Shown: positions 42,052 to 51,334 of the stretch, in pieces
How positions within the stretch are numbered: the first letter of the stretch is position 1
How the letters are laid out: the number at the start of each line of letters is the position of its first letter
Source of the DNA: SHLQ01 sp964562985
GTDB taxonomy: Bacteria > Actinomycetota > Acidimicrobiia > Acidimicrobiales > SHLQ01
DNA length: 64,000 nt
Direction: 5' to 3'
NCBI GenBank assembly: GCA_964562985.1
Contig: CAZLWE010000002.1
Span: 1 to 64,000 of the forward strand
Notes under the pieces: model-generated
Seen by the model: the letters and a program-made list of their open reading frames with translations, nothing else
What the model was told of the DNA's origin: nothing
Databases searched by the model: none
Made by a program: the position numbers and the translations under genes

Positions 42052-42911
42052 GTTCGTCTCCTGCCCCCACTGCCCGGCTCCCGCAACCAACGGTGATCGA
42101 ACTTGGCGAGCGCGCCACCACGGCCGTCTATGACAGCGGATTCGGCGCCAGCGACAATGCAGCGCCGGTGGTCTTGTTGCACGGTTGGTGGGTAAACGGT
42201 TACACGAACTTCGGGTCGGCATATGGAGTGCTAGCAGCGAACCGTCGAGTGGTCATGATCGACCTCCGAGGGCATGGAAACGGCGCGGACACCGAGGGGC
42301 GCTTCGACCTGGACACTTGTGCCGACGACGTGACCCGAATCCTCGACGAACTCGGCATCGAAGCCGCAACAGTCGTGGGCTACAGCCTTGGCGGGGCCGT
42401 TGCGCAACTCGTTGCCAAACGCTCTCCAGAACGAGTCGCGGGCCTAGTACTGGCATCGACTACCGAGCTCTTTTGCGGACACCTCGCAATTCGTTGGCAG
42501 TTCAAGGGGCTCGAGCTCAGCGCGGCAGCCCTGAAACGAATTCCGACGCCCATACGTACGCCGCTCTTTCATTCGATCGCCTCGATCTTTTGCGCTCGGT
42601 ATCCCAAATGGGTTCGCCCCGAAGTGCTTCGTTGCGACCCGGTCGCGGTTCTCGAGGCTGGCGCTGCGCTCGGCTCGTTCAACTCGAGCGAGTGGATCGG
42701 CGAACTCTCGATGCCGATCGCCGTGGTCGTTACCGCACGTGACCGCGTAATTCCGAGCGATGCCCAATATCGCCTCGCCGATGACGCCCGCGCGGTCACC
42801 ACGATCCAGATCGACGCCGACCACGACATCCCCGTACGCAACGACCCCCGGTTCACCGATGCTCTCGTGCAAGCCATTCGCACGGTCGAGCCCGTTCCCA
42901 TCGGAGTATGA
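42048..42911 (+). CDS. Alpha/beta hydrolase
   Basis: A 287-residue soluble hydrolase with an intact triad: nucleophile in VVGYSLGGAVAQL, Asp in TARDRVIPS and His in DADHDIPV. The oxyanion region LLHGWWVNGYTNFG and the core MIDLRGHGNGAD are typical of the esterase/haloperoxidase-like group. The cap region (residues about 140-205) is helical. The substrate is unknown. The GTG start at 42048 overlaps the greA stop (GTGA), so it is translated with greA. Confidence 0.82.
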   Translation: MSSSPAPTARLPQPTVIELGERATTAVYDSGFGASDNAAPVVLLHGWWVNGYTNFGSAYGVLAANRRVVMIDLRGHGNGADTEGRFDLDTCADDVTRILDELGIEAATVVGYSLGGAVAQLVAKRSPERVAGLVLASTTELFCGHLAIRWQFKGLELSAAALKRIPTPIRTPLFHSIASIFCARYPKWVRPEVLRCDPVAVLEAGAALGSFNSSEWIGELSMPIAVVVTARDRVIPSDAQYRLADDARAVTTIQIDADHDIPVRNDPRFTDALVQAIRTVEPVPIGV

Positions 42912-42954
42912 CGCTGAACCACCTGAGCGCGCCCGAGCACTAAAATCTCGCTCG

Positions 42955-44259
42955 GTGCATCTCACTCGCTTTTTCATTGCCGCTGTGGCCCTCGTCCTTG
43001 CGCTCGCGGCGTGTGCCCCTCGCGACGGCGATCAGATCGGCGGGGCGCCGATCTTTAACGGCACCACACCCGATGGCCAAGTTGTCGAGCCTCCAATCAC
43101 CACCCTGCCACCGCCCAATATCGACGCGATTCGCGTACCCGTGGACTTCGCCACCATTCAGGAAGCCGTCAACACCGCACAACCCGGTGACCTCGTCCTT
43201 ATCGACCCGGGCGTGTATTTCGAACAGGTCGACATTACGACGCCGGATATCGTCATCCGCGGGCGTGACCGCAATGCCGTCTTCGTCGATGGGATCCACG
43301 AGACGACCACAGGGTTCACGGTTCGAGCCGATGGCGTCGCTATCGAAAACCTGACGGTCCGAAACTACGTCGATCATTCGATTTCGGTCATCGACGACGG
43401 CAACGGCGTTCCCCGCAACGGATTCCGAGCCCTCCACGTCACGTCGTCGAACTCCGGTGGTAGCGGCATCCATGTGAGGAACGGGCAGAACATCGAGATC
43501 CGACAGGGGTGGTTCTCTGGCCACGGCGACGCAGGGGTGTCGATCACCGACTGCACCCAATGCACCACGCTGATCACCACCAGCCTGGCCGAGTTCAACG
43601 CCCGCGGTTTCGTGGTGTCGGGGGCAAACGACGGCGTCAGCATCTTCGCCTCGACCAGTCGAAACAATCGAGCGGGCATCGTCGTGCAAGACAGCGCGAC
43701 CACAATCACGACGGGGGCCGTAGTCGCCGGAAGCCTGGTGCAGAACAACGGGTTCGCACAGAGCCCGAGCAATGACGACCTGTGGGACAACCTCTATGGC
43801 GTGGGCGTCAGTGTCGGCGGGACGCTCAACTCCAATGTGATTGCGAACCGCGTCGAGGGGAACCTGCGCGCAGGAGTGCTCCTGTCGCCCAACGTGGAAC
43901 AGACTTCCAACGACCCCGTCGCTACCCGGGTGGAGCGCAACGCCGCGAGCAATCATCCCGAAGGCGACATCGTGCTGGCGTTAGAAGGCGGCGCGATCGA
44001 CCCGTCCTTGTGCGTCGCTGAAAACGTAGCCGCCGTGATTGCGCCCGACGGAGCAGCGGAAGCCGCTGCCTGCACCGACGCAAACACGGCTCCCCCAGCC
44101 CTCGCATGGGCTGGCGAAACCCGTACCTCTATCCCGCATCAGAACGTCGCCATACCTCCGGTCATCGACGGCATGACCGACGCGGACATCGCCGTGCCAA
44201 TCCCCGCTGGACCCGTCACTCTCCCGGATCCCAATAGCGCAGCGGTACCCGACGCCTAG
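42955..44259 (+). CDS. Right-handed beta-helix lipoprotein
   Basis: From GTG 42955 the 434-residue protein has a lipoprotein signal (FFIAAVALVLALAAC, cysteine near residue 19). A region beginning VPVDFATIQEAVNTAQPGD and VLIDPGVYFEQVDI is typical of pectin-lyase-like/NosD beta-helices. Successive short rungs (NIEIRQGWFSGHGDAGVSI, FNARGFVVSGANDGVSIF) support a parallel beta-helix to about residue 350. A Pro-rich tail ends the protein. It is probably a surface polysaccharide-binding or -cleaving protein; the catalytic residues cannot be assigned. Confidence 0.78.
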   Translation: MHLTRFFIAAVALVLALAACAPRDGDQIGGAPIFNGTTPDGQVVEPPITTLPPPNIDAIRVPVDFATIQEAVNTAQPGDLVLIDPGVYFEQVDITTPDIVIRGRDRNAVFVDGIHETTTGFTVRADGVAIENLTVRNYVDHSISVIDDGNGVPRNGFRALHVTSSNSGGSGIHVRNGQNIEIRQGWFSGHGDAGVSITDCTQCTTLITTSLAEFNARGFVVSGANDGVSIFASTSRNNRAGIVVQDSATTITTGAVVAGSLVQNNGFAQSPSNDDLWDNLYGVGVSVGGTLNSNVIANRVEGNLRAGVLLSPNVEQTSNDPVATRVERNAASNHPEGDIVLALEGGAIDPSLCVAENVAAVIAPDGAAEAAACTDANTAPPALAWAGETRTSIPHQNVAIPPVIDGMTDADIAVPIPAGPVTLPDPNSAAVPDA

Positions 44260-44337
44260 AAGCCCTGAACGTGGCCGAGACGACGTGAAGAAGACCCTGG
44301 CTTTATTACAGTTCGCCGCGAGTTCTTTCGACAAGAG

Positions 44338-45051
44338 TTAGGCCCCGGTCCGTTTTGGACCCTCAAGAATCACGATCATTGCGAGAACGGCGACGAGCAC
44401 AAAGCCTGCGACGGCGAACCCCCAAAGCTGACGCGGCGGGTCAGCGGTGGTCCACACGACGCGGAACTCATCGGGATGGTCGTCGTCGAGATCCCAAATG
44501 ACGATACGACCCTGGATACGGTCGCCGTTGTGTTCCTCGATGAGGTCGTCGGTCTGGATGCGAAACTCTGCGGATGGCCAACGCGACCGGGCGACAAGTT
44601 CTGCGAGTTCGGGGTCATCGGTGTTGGCCAAGGTCTCGTTGAGCGACCCGGCTGGAAAGAACACGGCTTCGGTCCGTTCCTCGTCCAAGACGGTGATTTC
44701 GCCGCCGGTTACCAACAGCGAATTCAACTCGGTTGCCGAAGTGCGCCAGAGGGCATCGACGGTGCGGCGGTCCTGCTCACCGCTGGCCACCAACGACACC
44801 TCGTTCGGGTCCACCTCGAAATCGAAGGGCAGCTCACCGATCTCACCGGTGCGAACAGCACGATCGATGACTTCGCAGGGGTCGCCGTCAAACAGTTCCT
44901 GTTGCAACGGGTCGGTGCAGACCACAATCGCCTGCGCAGCGAGCTCTACCTCACCATCGCGGCGAACCTTTACCTCTTCGATATATCCATCACACGCGGA
45001 GAGCAAGAGGACCGCAAGAACAGCAAAGAGTTGCCAACGAGACCAGCGCAC
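44338..45051 (-). CDS. LppM-like lipoprotein with a C-terminal membrane anchor
   Basis: The 237-residue protein has a lipobox LLLSACDGY (cysteine near residue 20), a beta-rich extracytoplasmic domain (VKVRRDGEVELAAQAIV, FRVVWTTADPP) and a C-terminal membrane helix (GFAVAGFVLVAVLAMIVIL). This layout resembles actinobacterial LppM-type lipoproteins with an N-terminal lipid and a C-terminal helix. The similarity is by architecture, so the family call is tentative. It ends 78 bp from the convergent beta-helix gene. Confidence 0.6.
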   Translation of the reverse strand: MRWSRWQLFAVLAVLLLSACDGYIEEVKVRRDGEVELAAQAIVVCTDPLQQELFDGDPCEVIDRAVRTGEIGELPFDFEVDPNEVSLVASGEQDRRTVDALWRTSATELNSLLVTGGEITVLDEERTEAVFFPAGSLNETLANTDDPELAELVARSRWPSAEFRIQTDDLIEEHNGDRIQGRIVIWDLDDDHPDEFRVVWTTADPPRQLWGFAVAGFVLVAVLAMIVILEGPKRTGA

Positions 45052-45137
45052 CTCGCCATGCTAGGACCGACCGGGCCCCGAGTAGGCACCGACCCGGGAA
45101 TCAGCTCAGGCGATTTTTTCGACACACCCACGGTGGA

Positions 45138-46769
45138 TCAGCTGAGGATCTCTCGTGTGCAGTCCGATGACGCTGGCACCATCACCAACTCGTCGACGAA
45201 GAGCAGCCCGGGGCCTGCGGCCTTGAAGATCCGAGGAACACCGAAGGCTGAGTCTTCTGGCGATAGCCGGGTGATAAGCGCGTGTTGACCGTCCGCCAGC
45301 TCTGCGAGGTTCAGCGCGTCGCTCTCACCGATGACCCGACGATTTGTATCCAGCCATTCGATCGACACCTGGGCCTCGGGGACATCGCCTGCAATGTTGA
45401 AGTTGAGGCTAAAGAGATACGACGTTTGGCCATTCACGGGAATCACTTCGCCATAGGTCCCCTCACCTCCCGGATCACCGATCTCCAGTGCCGCGCTGCC
45501 GTCCACCCCTGCTCCGACAACGATTTGTTCGCGGCCTGGGTTGTTCGGATCTGCATAGAAGTTTGTGGGAAGGTTCGAATTCTCAAAGTCGAAGCTAACG
45601 ACGGCGTTGCACTCGATCGACGCTGCCTGTCCGTTCTCCCAACCGTCGATAGCGATCTGAAGAAAGTCCTCTCCGGTGCCAGCTAGGGGTTCGAAGGGCA
45701 CCTCGGGATTGCTCACTTCTCGGGTAGCAGGCCCCTCCTCGCCGTTGAAGAACGCAAGAAATCCTCCAACGCCAATGAGCACTCCGAGGGCGACCGCCGC
45801 AGCGGCTTTGACGAACTCGTTTGGGCGCGACCGCCCCTTCTTCGCGGCTTTCGCCGCCGATCGGGCTGCGGTTTCCTCGCTGCTACCGGAACGAGTTTTG
45901 GTGGCCTTGGCCGACCGTTTCCGTCCTCCGCCCGAGGGATTCTCGGCCAATGGCGGGCGTTCCTCGATTCCCCTCGCCGCTACCAGGAAGTTGGACATTG
46001 TCGGGAAACGGTCTTCTGGCTTCTCCGATAGCGCTCGAAGCAGCGCCGCTTCGAAGGTCTCGCTTACGGAAGGCTTCAGCGTCCGGATCGGGGTTGGCGC
46101 GCCACCCTCGGACGTGAAAGGCAGCAAGCCGGTGATCAACTCATAGGCCATCATCGCGACGACGAACTGGTCAGATTGAGCAAGTCGGTCCTCTGAAGAC
46201 TTGAGCTCGGGCGGACAGTGCCGGCCATCCTTGGGCGGCAACGTCGAGGCCTTCTCAAACGCGTCGCCACCTCGACTGATCGCGAGATCGATGATCTTCA
46301 CATCTGTACGAGGGCCCGAATTGGCCAGCGACACAACGCTTCGCGGCCCGAGATCTGGGTGACGGATTCCAGCCGAGTGCAAGCTGTCGAGTGCCGCCAC
46401 GAGTTGCTCGACGATATGTAGTGCCTCTCCCGAGGAGATGGGCCCGCGACGCTCCATGAAGCGCTCCAACGTTTCACCCTCGATCCAATCGAGGACGAGC
46501 ATCGACCAGCCCGAAACGACTCGATGTTCGCGGAGGTTGGCGATACCGGGATGTTGAAAGGTCGTGAGGATGGCAGCTTCGCGATGAAAACGCTCGCTAT
46601 CGAAGCCGGGACGAACGAAACGGAGCGCGACCTCATCGCCTGAATCCAGGCTGTTTCCTCGGTAGACCGTATCGAATCCATCTACAAATGGACCGTCAGC
46701 GATCGAGTAACCGAGCTCCCGCACCGCTTCACGGAAATCCGTCAACACTCCTCCATATTTCCTACGCAA
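45138..46769 (-). CDS. Membrane-anchored pseudokinase, PknB-like, with extracytoplasmic domain
   Basis: The N-terminal 265 residues have a serine/threonine-kinase fold, but key residues are changed. The ATP-anchoring Lys is Arg (EVALRFV, residue 50), HRDLKxxN is HPDLGPRS (137-144, with the Asp kept but Lys and Asn lost), and DFG is DLA (161-163). An Arg/Lys-rich segment and a membrane helix (near 310-335) lead to an outer domain of about 200 residues (SFDFENSNLPTNFYADPNN), resembling a carbohydrate-binding or jelly-roll fold. Phosphotransfer is unlikely. The start is uncertain: GTG 46748 with a nearby GGAGG is possible. Confidence 0.72.
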   Translation of the reverse strand: MRRKYGGVLTDFREAVRELGYSIADGPFVDGFDTVYRGNSLDSGDEVALRFVRPGFDSERFHREAAILTTFQHPGIANLREHRVVSGWSMLVLDWIEGETLERFMERRGPISSGEALHIVEQLVAALDSLHSAGIRHPDLGPRSVVSLANSGPRTDVKIIDLAISRGGDAFEKASTLPPKDGRHCPPELKSSEDRLAQSDQFVVAMMAYELITGLLPFTSEGGAPTPIRTLKPSVSETFEAALLRALSEKPEDRFPTMSNFLVAARGIEERPPLAENPSGGGRKRSAKATKTRSGSSEETAARSAAKAAKKGRSRPNEFVKAAAAVALGVLIGVGGFLAFFNGEEGPATREVSNPEVPFEPLAGTGEDFLQIAIDGWENGQAASIECNAVVSFDFENSNLPTNFYADPNNPGREQIVVGAGVDGSAALEIGDPGGEGTYGEVIPVNGQTSYLFSLNFNIAGDVPEAQVSIEWLDTNRRVIGESDALNLAELADGQHALITRLSPEDSAFGVPRIFKAAGPGLLFVDELVMVPASSDCTREILS

Positions 46770-46884
46770 CCGCTAAGGGTACGCCGTACGCGGGCACTCT
46801 TTCCATCAGGCTTTCGACCTATTTGCGAGCGGAGCGCTGCTTCCTCGCGTCGAAAGCACGTGCTATCGAGGCCACTTGCTCGCT

Positions 46885-46990
46885 ACACTCGGCCCCTGGT
46901 GCGTTCCGAAGTTCGGTGAAATCCCGACACTGTCCCGCAACGGTAGAGCTCGAAAGAGACGAGTCCGGTCGAGTTCGTATCAACCACGAA
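46885..46990 (+). ncRNA. Cobalamin riboswitch
   Basis: The leader of the B12 cluster contains the conserved core of the adenosylcobalamin riboswitch: GGTGAAATCCCGACACTGTCC followed by CCGCAACGGTA (B12 box), then the paired GAGCTCG and an AGTCCGG near 46964. The order matches the aptamer, and it ends about 70 nt before the btuF start, where the remaining leader could form the expression platform. Binding of cobalamin would repress uptake and salvage genes. The boundaries are approximate. Confidence 0.85.
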
Positions 46991-47058
46991 CCACGAGCCC
47001 TCGAGGAGGGGATCTGGTCTTCACGGACTCTCCGGTGTTGACCAGCCAGGAGAAAATC

Positions 47059-48093
47059 ATGAAGTTCCGTGTTCTGATCGCCATGTTGGCGATGACGTTG
47101 ATCGCTGCCGCGTGCGGCGGCGACGCCGACGTGACTGCAACCGTTACCGGCGATGACACCGCCGATGAATCCGCCGAGTCCCAAGAGGCCGTGGACGAAG
47201 AGGCGGTGGACCAAGAGGCCATGGAGGACGACGAACCGGAGGCTGCAGAAGCTGACGCTGGTGGCGACGCAGGCCCAGATGCCAACGCGGCGGCTGCGAT
47301 TGAGGAAGGCGAGGCGGCCGAACAACGCATCGTCTCGTTGAGCCCAACCTCGACCGAGATGCTCTTCGCTGTTGGCGCAGGCGATCTCGTCGTTGCCGTC
47401 GACGACTTCTCGAACTTCCCGCCCGAGGCGCCAACGACAGACCTCTCGGGCTTCACCCCGAACGTTGAGGCGATCGCCGCATTCGAGCCAACGGTCGTCT
47501 ACTCATCAGGCCCGATTGAAGGCCTTGACGCCATCGGCATCGAGAACATCGTGCTTCCGGCCGCTGTCACCATCGATGACGTGTACGCACAAATCGAACA
47601 GGTCGGTGCCGAGACGGGCAACGTCGCGCAAGCAGCCGAACTGGTATTGCAAATGCAGACCGACATCGACGCGATCCTGGCCTCGCTACCCGACCGCGAG
47701 GCGCCGCTGACCTACTACCACGAACTCGACACCACCTTCTTCAGCGCGACCTCGAGCACGTTCATCGGCCAGGTGTACAGCCTGCTCGGGCTAGAGAACA
47801 TCGCTGACCCTGCGGACCCCGATGGCGAAGCGTTCGGTTTCCCACAGCTGACCGAGGAATTCATCATCGAAGCTGACCCCGACATCATCTTCCTCGCCGA
47901 CACCATCTTCGAAGGCCAAACCGCCGACACGGTCTCTGCCCGTCCTGGCTGGGAGCAGCTCTCCGCTGTTTCGAACGGCAACGTTATTGAGATGAACGAC
48001 GACATCGCCTCCCGCTGGGGACCGCGCATCGTCGACTTCCTTGAAGTGGCAGGTGCCGCCGTTGCAGAAATCGAGGCCGTCCCAGCGGGCTAA
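47059..48093 (+). CDS. btuF: Cobalamin ABC transporter substrate-binding lipoprotein
   Basis: The 344-residue protein begins with a lipoprotein signal (LIAAACGGD, cysteine near residue 19) and an acidic linker to about residue 85. The class III binding protein fold follows: RIVSLSPTSTEMLFAVGAGDLVVAVD, then FEPTVVYSSGPI, ADPDIIFLADT and MNDDIASRWGPRIVDFLE. These are BtuF/FepB-family features, and the riboswitch directly upstream makes B12 the substrate. ATG 47059 follows AGGAGAAAA. btuC and btuD lie directly downstream. Confidence 0.88.
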   Translation: MKFRVLIAMLAMTLIAAACGGDADVTATVTGDDTADESAESQEAVDEEAVDQEAMEDDEPEAAEADAGGDAGPDANAAAAIEEGEAAEQRIVSLSPTSTEMLFAVGAGDLVVAVDDFSNFPPEAPTTDLSGFTPNVEAIAAFEPTVVYSSGPIEGLDAIGIENIVLPAAVTIDDVYAQIEQVGAETGNVAQAAELVLQMQTDIDAILASLPDREAPLTYYHELDTTFFSATSSTFIGQVYSLLGLENIADPADPDGEAFGFPQLTEEFIIEADPDIIFLADTIFEGQTADTVSARPGWEQLSAVSNGNVIEMNDDIASRWGPRIVDFLEVAGAAVAEIEAVPAG

Positions 48094-48114
48094 TCGCCTC
48101 GGGACAATCGAGTC

Positions 48115-49152
48115 ATGACTACCCGCCCCGCCGGGATCCGCCCCTTGTGGATTCTCGGCGCGGCGGGTTTTGTCGTTCTCTCCTGCGCAGCTGCGCTGTT
48201 GATCGGCCCGATCAGCATCGACCGTGCTGGCATCGTCCGCGAAGTCCTCGACGCGGCGTTGCCGTTCTCGATCGAATCCGGACTGAGCGACCAACAATCC
48301 GCCATCGTTCGAAACATTCGCCTTCCCCGAGTCGTACTTGGGTTGCTCGTCGGGGCTGCCTTGGGCACGGCGGGGGCGAGCTATCAGGGTGTCTTTCGGA
48401 ACCCGCTCGCAGACCCCTTCCTGCTCGGTGTGGCCGCAGGTGGCGGGCTCGGGGCGACCATCGCCTTCATCAACCAACTCGGCGACGGCCGCGGCATCCT
48501 CGACCCGATCCAGATCTTCGCATTCGTCGGAGCTTTGGTCGCGGTAGGGATGGCCTGGCTGCTCGGCGTTCTGGGCGACCGGACGCGATCCGCGGCGACC
48601 CTCATCCTTGCCGGTGTCGCAATCGCCAACTTTTTCACAGCGATTCAGACCTACCTGCAACAACGCAACAGCGATCAGATCCGCCGAGTATTTGCCTGGA
48701 TCCTCGGCGGATTGAACACCGGTGGTTGGGACGAACCTCTCCAGCTCCTACCTATCGCCATCGTGTGCATTGGTCTGCTGTGGTTGAGCGGACGCACGCT
48801 CGACATCTTGGCTGTTGGCGACGAGGAGGCGACCACACTCGGCCTATCCGTGGGCAAAGCACGGCTCTTCATCGTCGTTATCGCGTCACTGCTCACCGCT
48901 TCGGCGGTTGCGGTGAGTGGTCTGATCGCCTTTGTCGGATTGATCGTGCCGCACACCGTTCGTCTGCTGTTCGGGTCGAGCTTCAAAGTGATCGTGCCGC
49001 TGTCATCTGCCCTAGGTGCCGGGTTCCTCGTGCTTTGTGATCTGCTCGCCCGAACGCTGCTCTCCCCCGCGGAGCTACCAATCGGCGTGGTCACCGCGTT
49101 CTTCGGCGCACCATTCTTCGTCGTCATCTTGCGAACGGCGAGGCTCCGATGA
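48115..49152 (+). CDS. btuC: Cobalamin ABC transporter permease
   Basis: A 345-residue FecCD/BtuC-type permease with about 10 membrane segments. Family motifs are LPRVVLGLLVGAALGTAGAS, RNPLADPFLLGVAAGGGLG and GLIAFVGLIVPHTVRLLFG. It forms a homodimer channel for cobalamin delivered by BtuF. Its stop overlaps the btuD start (ATGA). Confidence 0.92.
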   Translation: MTTRPAGIRPLWILGAAGFVVLSCAAALLIGPISIDRAGIVREVLDAALPFSIESGLSDQQSAIVRNIRLPRVVLGLLVGAALGTAGASYQGVFRNPLADPFLLGVAAGGGLGATIAFINQLGDGRGILDPIQIFAFVGALVAVGMAWLLGVLGDRTRSAATLILAGVAIANFFTAIQTYLQQRNSDQIRRVFAWILGGLNTGGWDEPLQLLPIAIVCIGLLWLSGRTLDILAVGDEEATTLGLSVGKARLFIVVIASLLTASAVAVSGLIAFVGLIVPHTVRLLFGSSFKVIVPLSSALGAGFLVLCDLLARTLLSPAELPIGVVTAFFGAPFFVVILRTARLR

Positions 49153-49946
49153 GCACCTCCCTCATGGACGTCCGTTCGGTGGCCTTTTCGGTGAAGGGCA
49201 CCACACTCATCTCCGATGTGGACGTCGACGTCGATCGCGGCGGGTGGCTCTCGATCATCGGCCCGAACGGAGCGGGCAAGTCAACGCTGCTACGAGCGAT
49301 CGCAACCGGCACTGCATCGGCAGGTTCCGTGTCGATCGACGGCCAAAACCTCGCTGACCTCTCCCACGCCCAACGTTCAAAGCTGGTGTCGTGGGTTCCT
49401 CAGTCGCCGGTCATTCCTGCGGGTATGAGCGTGCTCGACTACGTGCTGCTCGGCCGAACCCCACACCTACACCCCCTAGCGAGTCCTAAGTCAGCCGATG
49501 TCGCCTTGGCCGAGTCGATCCTCGACGATCTTGGACTCATCGACTTTGCGAGTCGCTTTGTCGAGACGCTGTCGGGTGGAGAACTCCAGCGCGCCGTCAT
49601 CGGTCGGGCGCTTGCCCAAGAAGCGCCTCTGCTGTTGCTCGACGAGCCAACGAGTGCCCTTGACCTCGGCCACCAACAAGAGGTGCTGTCGCTGCTCCAG
49701 CGGCTTCGCTCCAGCGGCGACCGGGCCATCGTGACGACGATGCACGACCTGACTCTCGCTGGCGCTTTTGCTGACGAACTGGTGATGATGAGCAACGGAG
49801 GCGTCGCACGCCGGGGGACAGCAACAGAAGTTCTTACCGAATCCAACATCGCCGAGCATTACGGCGCGAACGTACGAGTCGAGGTTGTAGACGGCACCGT
49901 GCTCGTCGTACCGAAGCTCGATCTACCAACCAAGGAAGAGTCATGA
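49149..49946 (+). CDS. btuD: Cobalamin ABC transporter ATP-binding protein
   Basis: A 265-residue ATPase with Walker A GPNGAGKSTLL, a Q-loop at WVPQSPVIPAG, the signature TLSGGELQRAVIGRALAQ and Walker B LLLLDEPTSALDLGHQQ, followed by TTMHDLTLAG. It energises BtuC. It overlaps btuC upstream and cobO downstream by 4 bp each. Confidence 0.92.
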   Translation: MSTSLMDVRSVAFSVKGTTLISDVDVDVDRGGWLSIIGPNGAGKSTLLRAIATGTASAGSVSIDGQNLADLSHAQRSKLVSWVPQSPVIPAGMSVLDYVLLGRTPHLHPLASPKSADVALAESILDDLGLIDFASRFVETLSGGELQRAVIGRALAQEAPLLLLDEPTSALDLGHQQEVLSLLQRLRSSGDRAIVTTMHDLTLAGAFADELVMMSNGGVARRGTATEVLTESNIAEHYGANVRVEVVDGTVLVVPKLDLPTKEES

Positions 49947-50509
49947 CCACCGAACCACCCATCGAATCGCCTGATAAGTCCGACACGTCCGTGGCCAAGT
50001 CGCTCGTGCTGGTGAACACCGGCGAGGGCAAGGGCAAGTCGAGTGCGGCGTTTGGTGTAATGGTGCGCGGCCTGGCGATGGACTGGCCTGTGGCGGTTGT
50101 GCAGTTCATCAAGTCGGGCGACTGGAATGTCGGCGAAGAGAAGATGGGTCGCAAGTTGGGCGTCGACTGGTTCAACCAGGGCGACGGGTTTACGTGGAAC
50201 TCCGAGGACCTAGAACACGACAAGGAACTGGCCCAGCAAGGATGGCAACAAGCGGCCGACCTGATCGCTGCGAACGAGCATCGACTGATCATCCTCGACG
50301 AGCTGACCTACCTCATCAACTGGGGATGGATCGATCCCGAACCGGTCTACGAGGCCATCCGCGACCGGCCCGAGAAGGTCAACGTCGTGATCACCGGCCG
50401 CGACGCGCCGGAAGGCTTGATCGAGGTCGCCGACACCGTCACGGAGATGACCAAGGTCAAGCATGCCTTCGACCGCGGCATCATCGCGAAGAAGGGCATC
50501 GACTACTGA
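49943..50509 (+). CDS. cobO: Cob(I)yrinic acid a,c-diamide adenosyltransferase
   Basis: The 188-residue CobO/BtuR-type enzyme moves the 5-prime-deoxyadenosyl group from ATP to Co(I) corrinoids. It has the P-loop NTGEGKGKSSAAFGVMVRG (residues about 26-44), QFIKSGDWNVGE, HRLIILDELTYLINWGW and VVITGRDAPEGLIEVAD. The length is typical. Its stop shares bases with the cobU start (TGATG), so the two are coupled. Confidence 0.92.
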   Translation: MTTEPPIESPDKSDTSVAKSLVLVNTGEGKGKSSAAFGVMVRGLAMDWPVAVVQFIKSGDWNVGEEKMGRKLGVDWFNQGDGFTWNSEDLEHDKELAQQGWQQAADLIAANEHRLIILDELTYLINWGWIDPEPVYEAIRDRPEKVNVVITGRDAPEGLIEVADTVTEMTKVKHAFDRGIIAKKGIDY

Positions 50510-51057
50510 TGGCAGATTCGTTGGCGATCGGACGCGGGTTCACGCTGCTTTTGGGCGGCGCACGCAGCGGCAAGAGCGACCTGGCCGTTCGGCTCGCGAC
50601 CGAATGGGACGGACCCGTGGTGTTCGCCGCAACGGCCGAGGCCAGCGACGACGATATGGCCGACCGCATCGGGCGCCATCAGCTGGAGCGTCCCGCCGAA
50701 TGGGAACTCCTTGAATCACCAATGCTGCGTGGCGGCGAGGTCGCCGATTGCGATCCGACCGCCCTGGTCGTCATCGATTGCATCACCTTGTTGGTGAACA
50801 ACCTGATCTTTAACGAACGCACCGACGACCAGATCACCGAACACGCCAACGTGATGTCACACGCGCTCGTAAGCCGACCGACCCCCACGCTCGTGATCTC
50901 GAATGAGGTCGGCTTGGGCGTAGTTCCCGAGACCGAACTCGGTCGCCGCTACCGAGATGTGCTCGGCCGGTACAACCGACAGTTGGCCAGCCGCGCTCAG
51001 ACAACCCTGTTCGTCGCCGCCGGAAAGGCAATGCCGCTACTGCCCATCAGCTGGTAG
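50509..51057 (+). CDS. cobU: Adenosylcobinamide kinase/guanylyltransferase
   Basis: The 182-residue bifunctional enzyme phosphorylates adenosylcobinamide and then attaches GMP. It has the P-loop LLLGGARSGKSDLA (residues about 13-26), VVFAATAEASDDDMADRI with the substrate-His region RHQLERP, VVIDCITLL and SNEVGLGVVPETELGRRYRD. I use ATG 50509, which overlaps the cobO stop. The frame is open upstream, but that part is antisense-like to cobO. It is followed by two minus-strand genes before cobT. Confidence 0.9.
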   Translation: MADSLAIGRGFTLLLGGARSGKSDLAVRLATEWDGPVVFAATAEASDDDMADRIGRHQLERPAEWELLESPMLRGGEVADCDPTALVVIDCITLLVNNLIFNERTDDQITEHANVMSHALVSRPTPTLVISNEVGLGVVPETELGRRYRDVLGRYNRQLASRAQTTLFVAAGKAMPLLPISW

Positions 51058-51074
51058 CTGTCGTTCGGTATGCA

Positions 51075-51316
51075 CTAGCGCTCTGCGCCACTAGGTGCGA
51101 GGAGCTGGTCGGTGAGTTCCTCCCCGTGGAGCTGCACGAACCATGCTCTCACTGGGCTCTGGTGAAGTTGGGGTTGCGAGAACGGATTCCCTCAAGCGCA
51201 ATTTCTTTGGCCGACTCAGACATCTCAATCGCAGCTTCGACGCGCTCCTCACCCGTCATTGCAGCGAAGACCTGCCGCTGCACAGCTCTCGCTGCCGGTG
51301 ACCCGTTCGTAGCCAT
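51075..51316 (-). pseudogene. Small hypothetical gene with a frameshift near its C-terminus
   Basis: ATG 51316 opens MATNGSPAARAVQRQVFAAM, GEERVEAAIEMSESAKEIAL and GIRSRNPNFTRAQ, then a TGA at 51149-51151 (55 codons). A shifted frame continues smoothly as SPVRAWFVQLHGEELTDQLL and ends at a TAG at 51075-51077. The two pieces read as one small helical protein of about 80 residues whose frame is broken around 51155-51165. The short form may still be made. No family is recognised. Confidence 0.4.
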
Positions 51317-51334
51317 AAGCCACACTGTACCGGC

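Noticed and set aside
45570..45590. tRNA T-loop-like GGTTCGAATTC
   Set aside because: It lies inside the pseudokinase gene and no acceptor or anticodon stems can be built around it. No tRNA was found in the window.
51149..51151. UGA in the small gene beside cobU as another Sec codon
   Set aside because: Continuing in the same frame gives Ser-rich, unstructured sequence, whereas the shifted frame continues well. No hairpin was found, so a frameshift is a better explanation.
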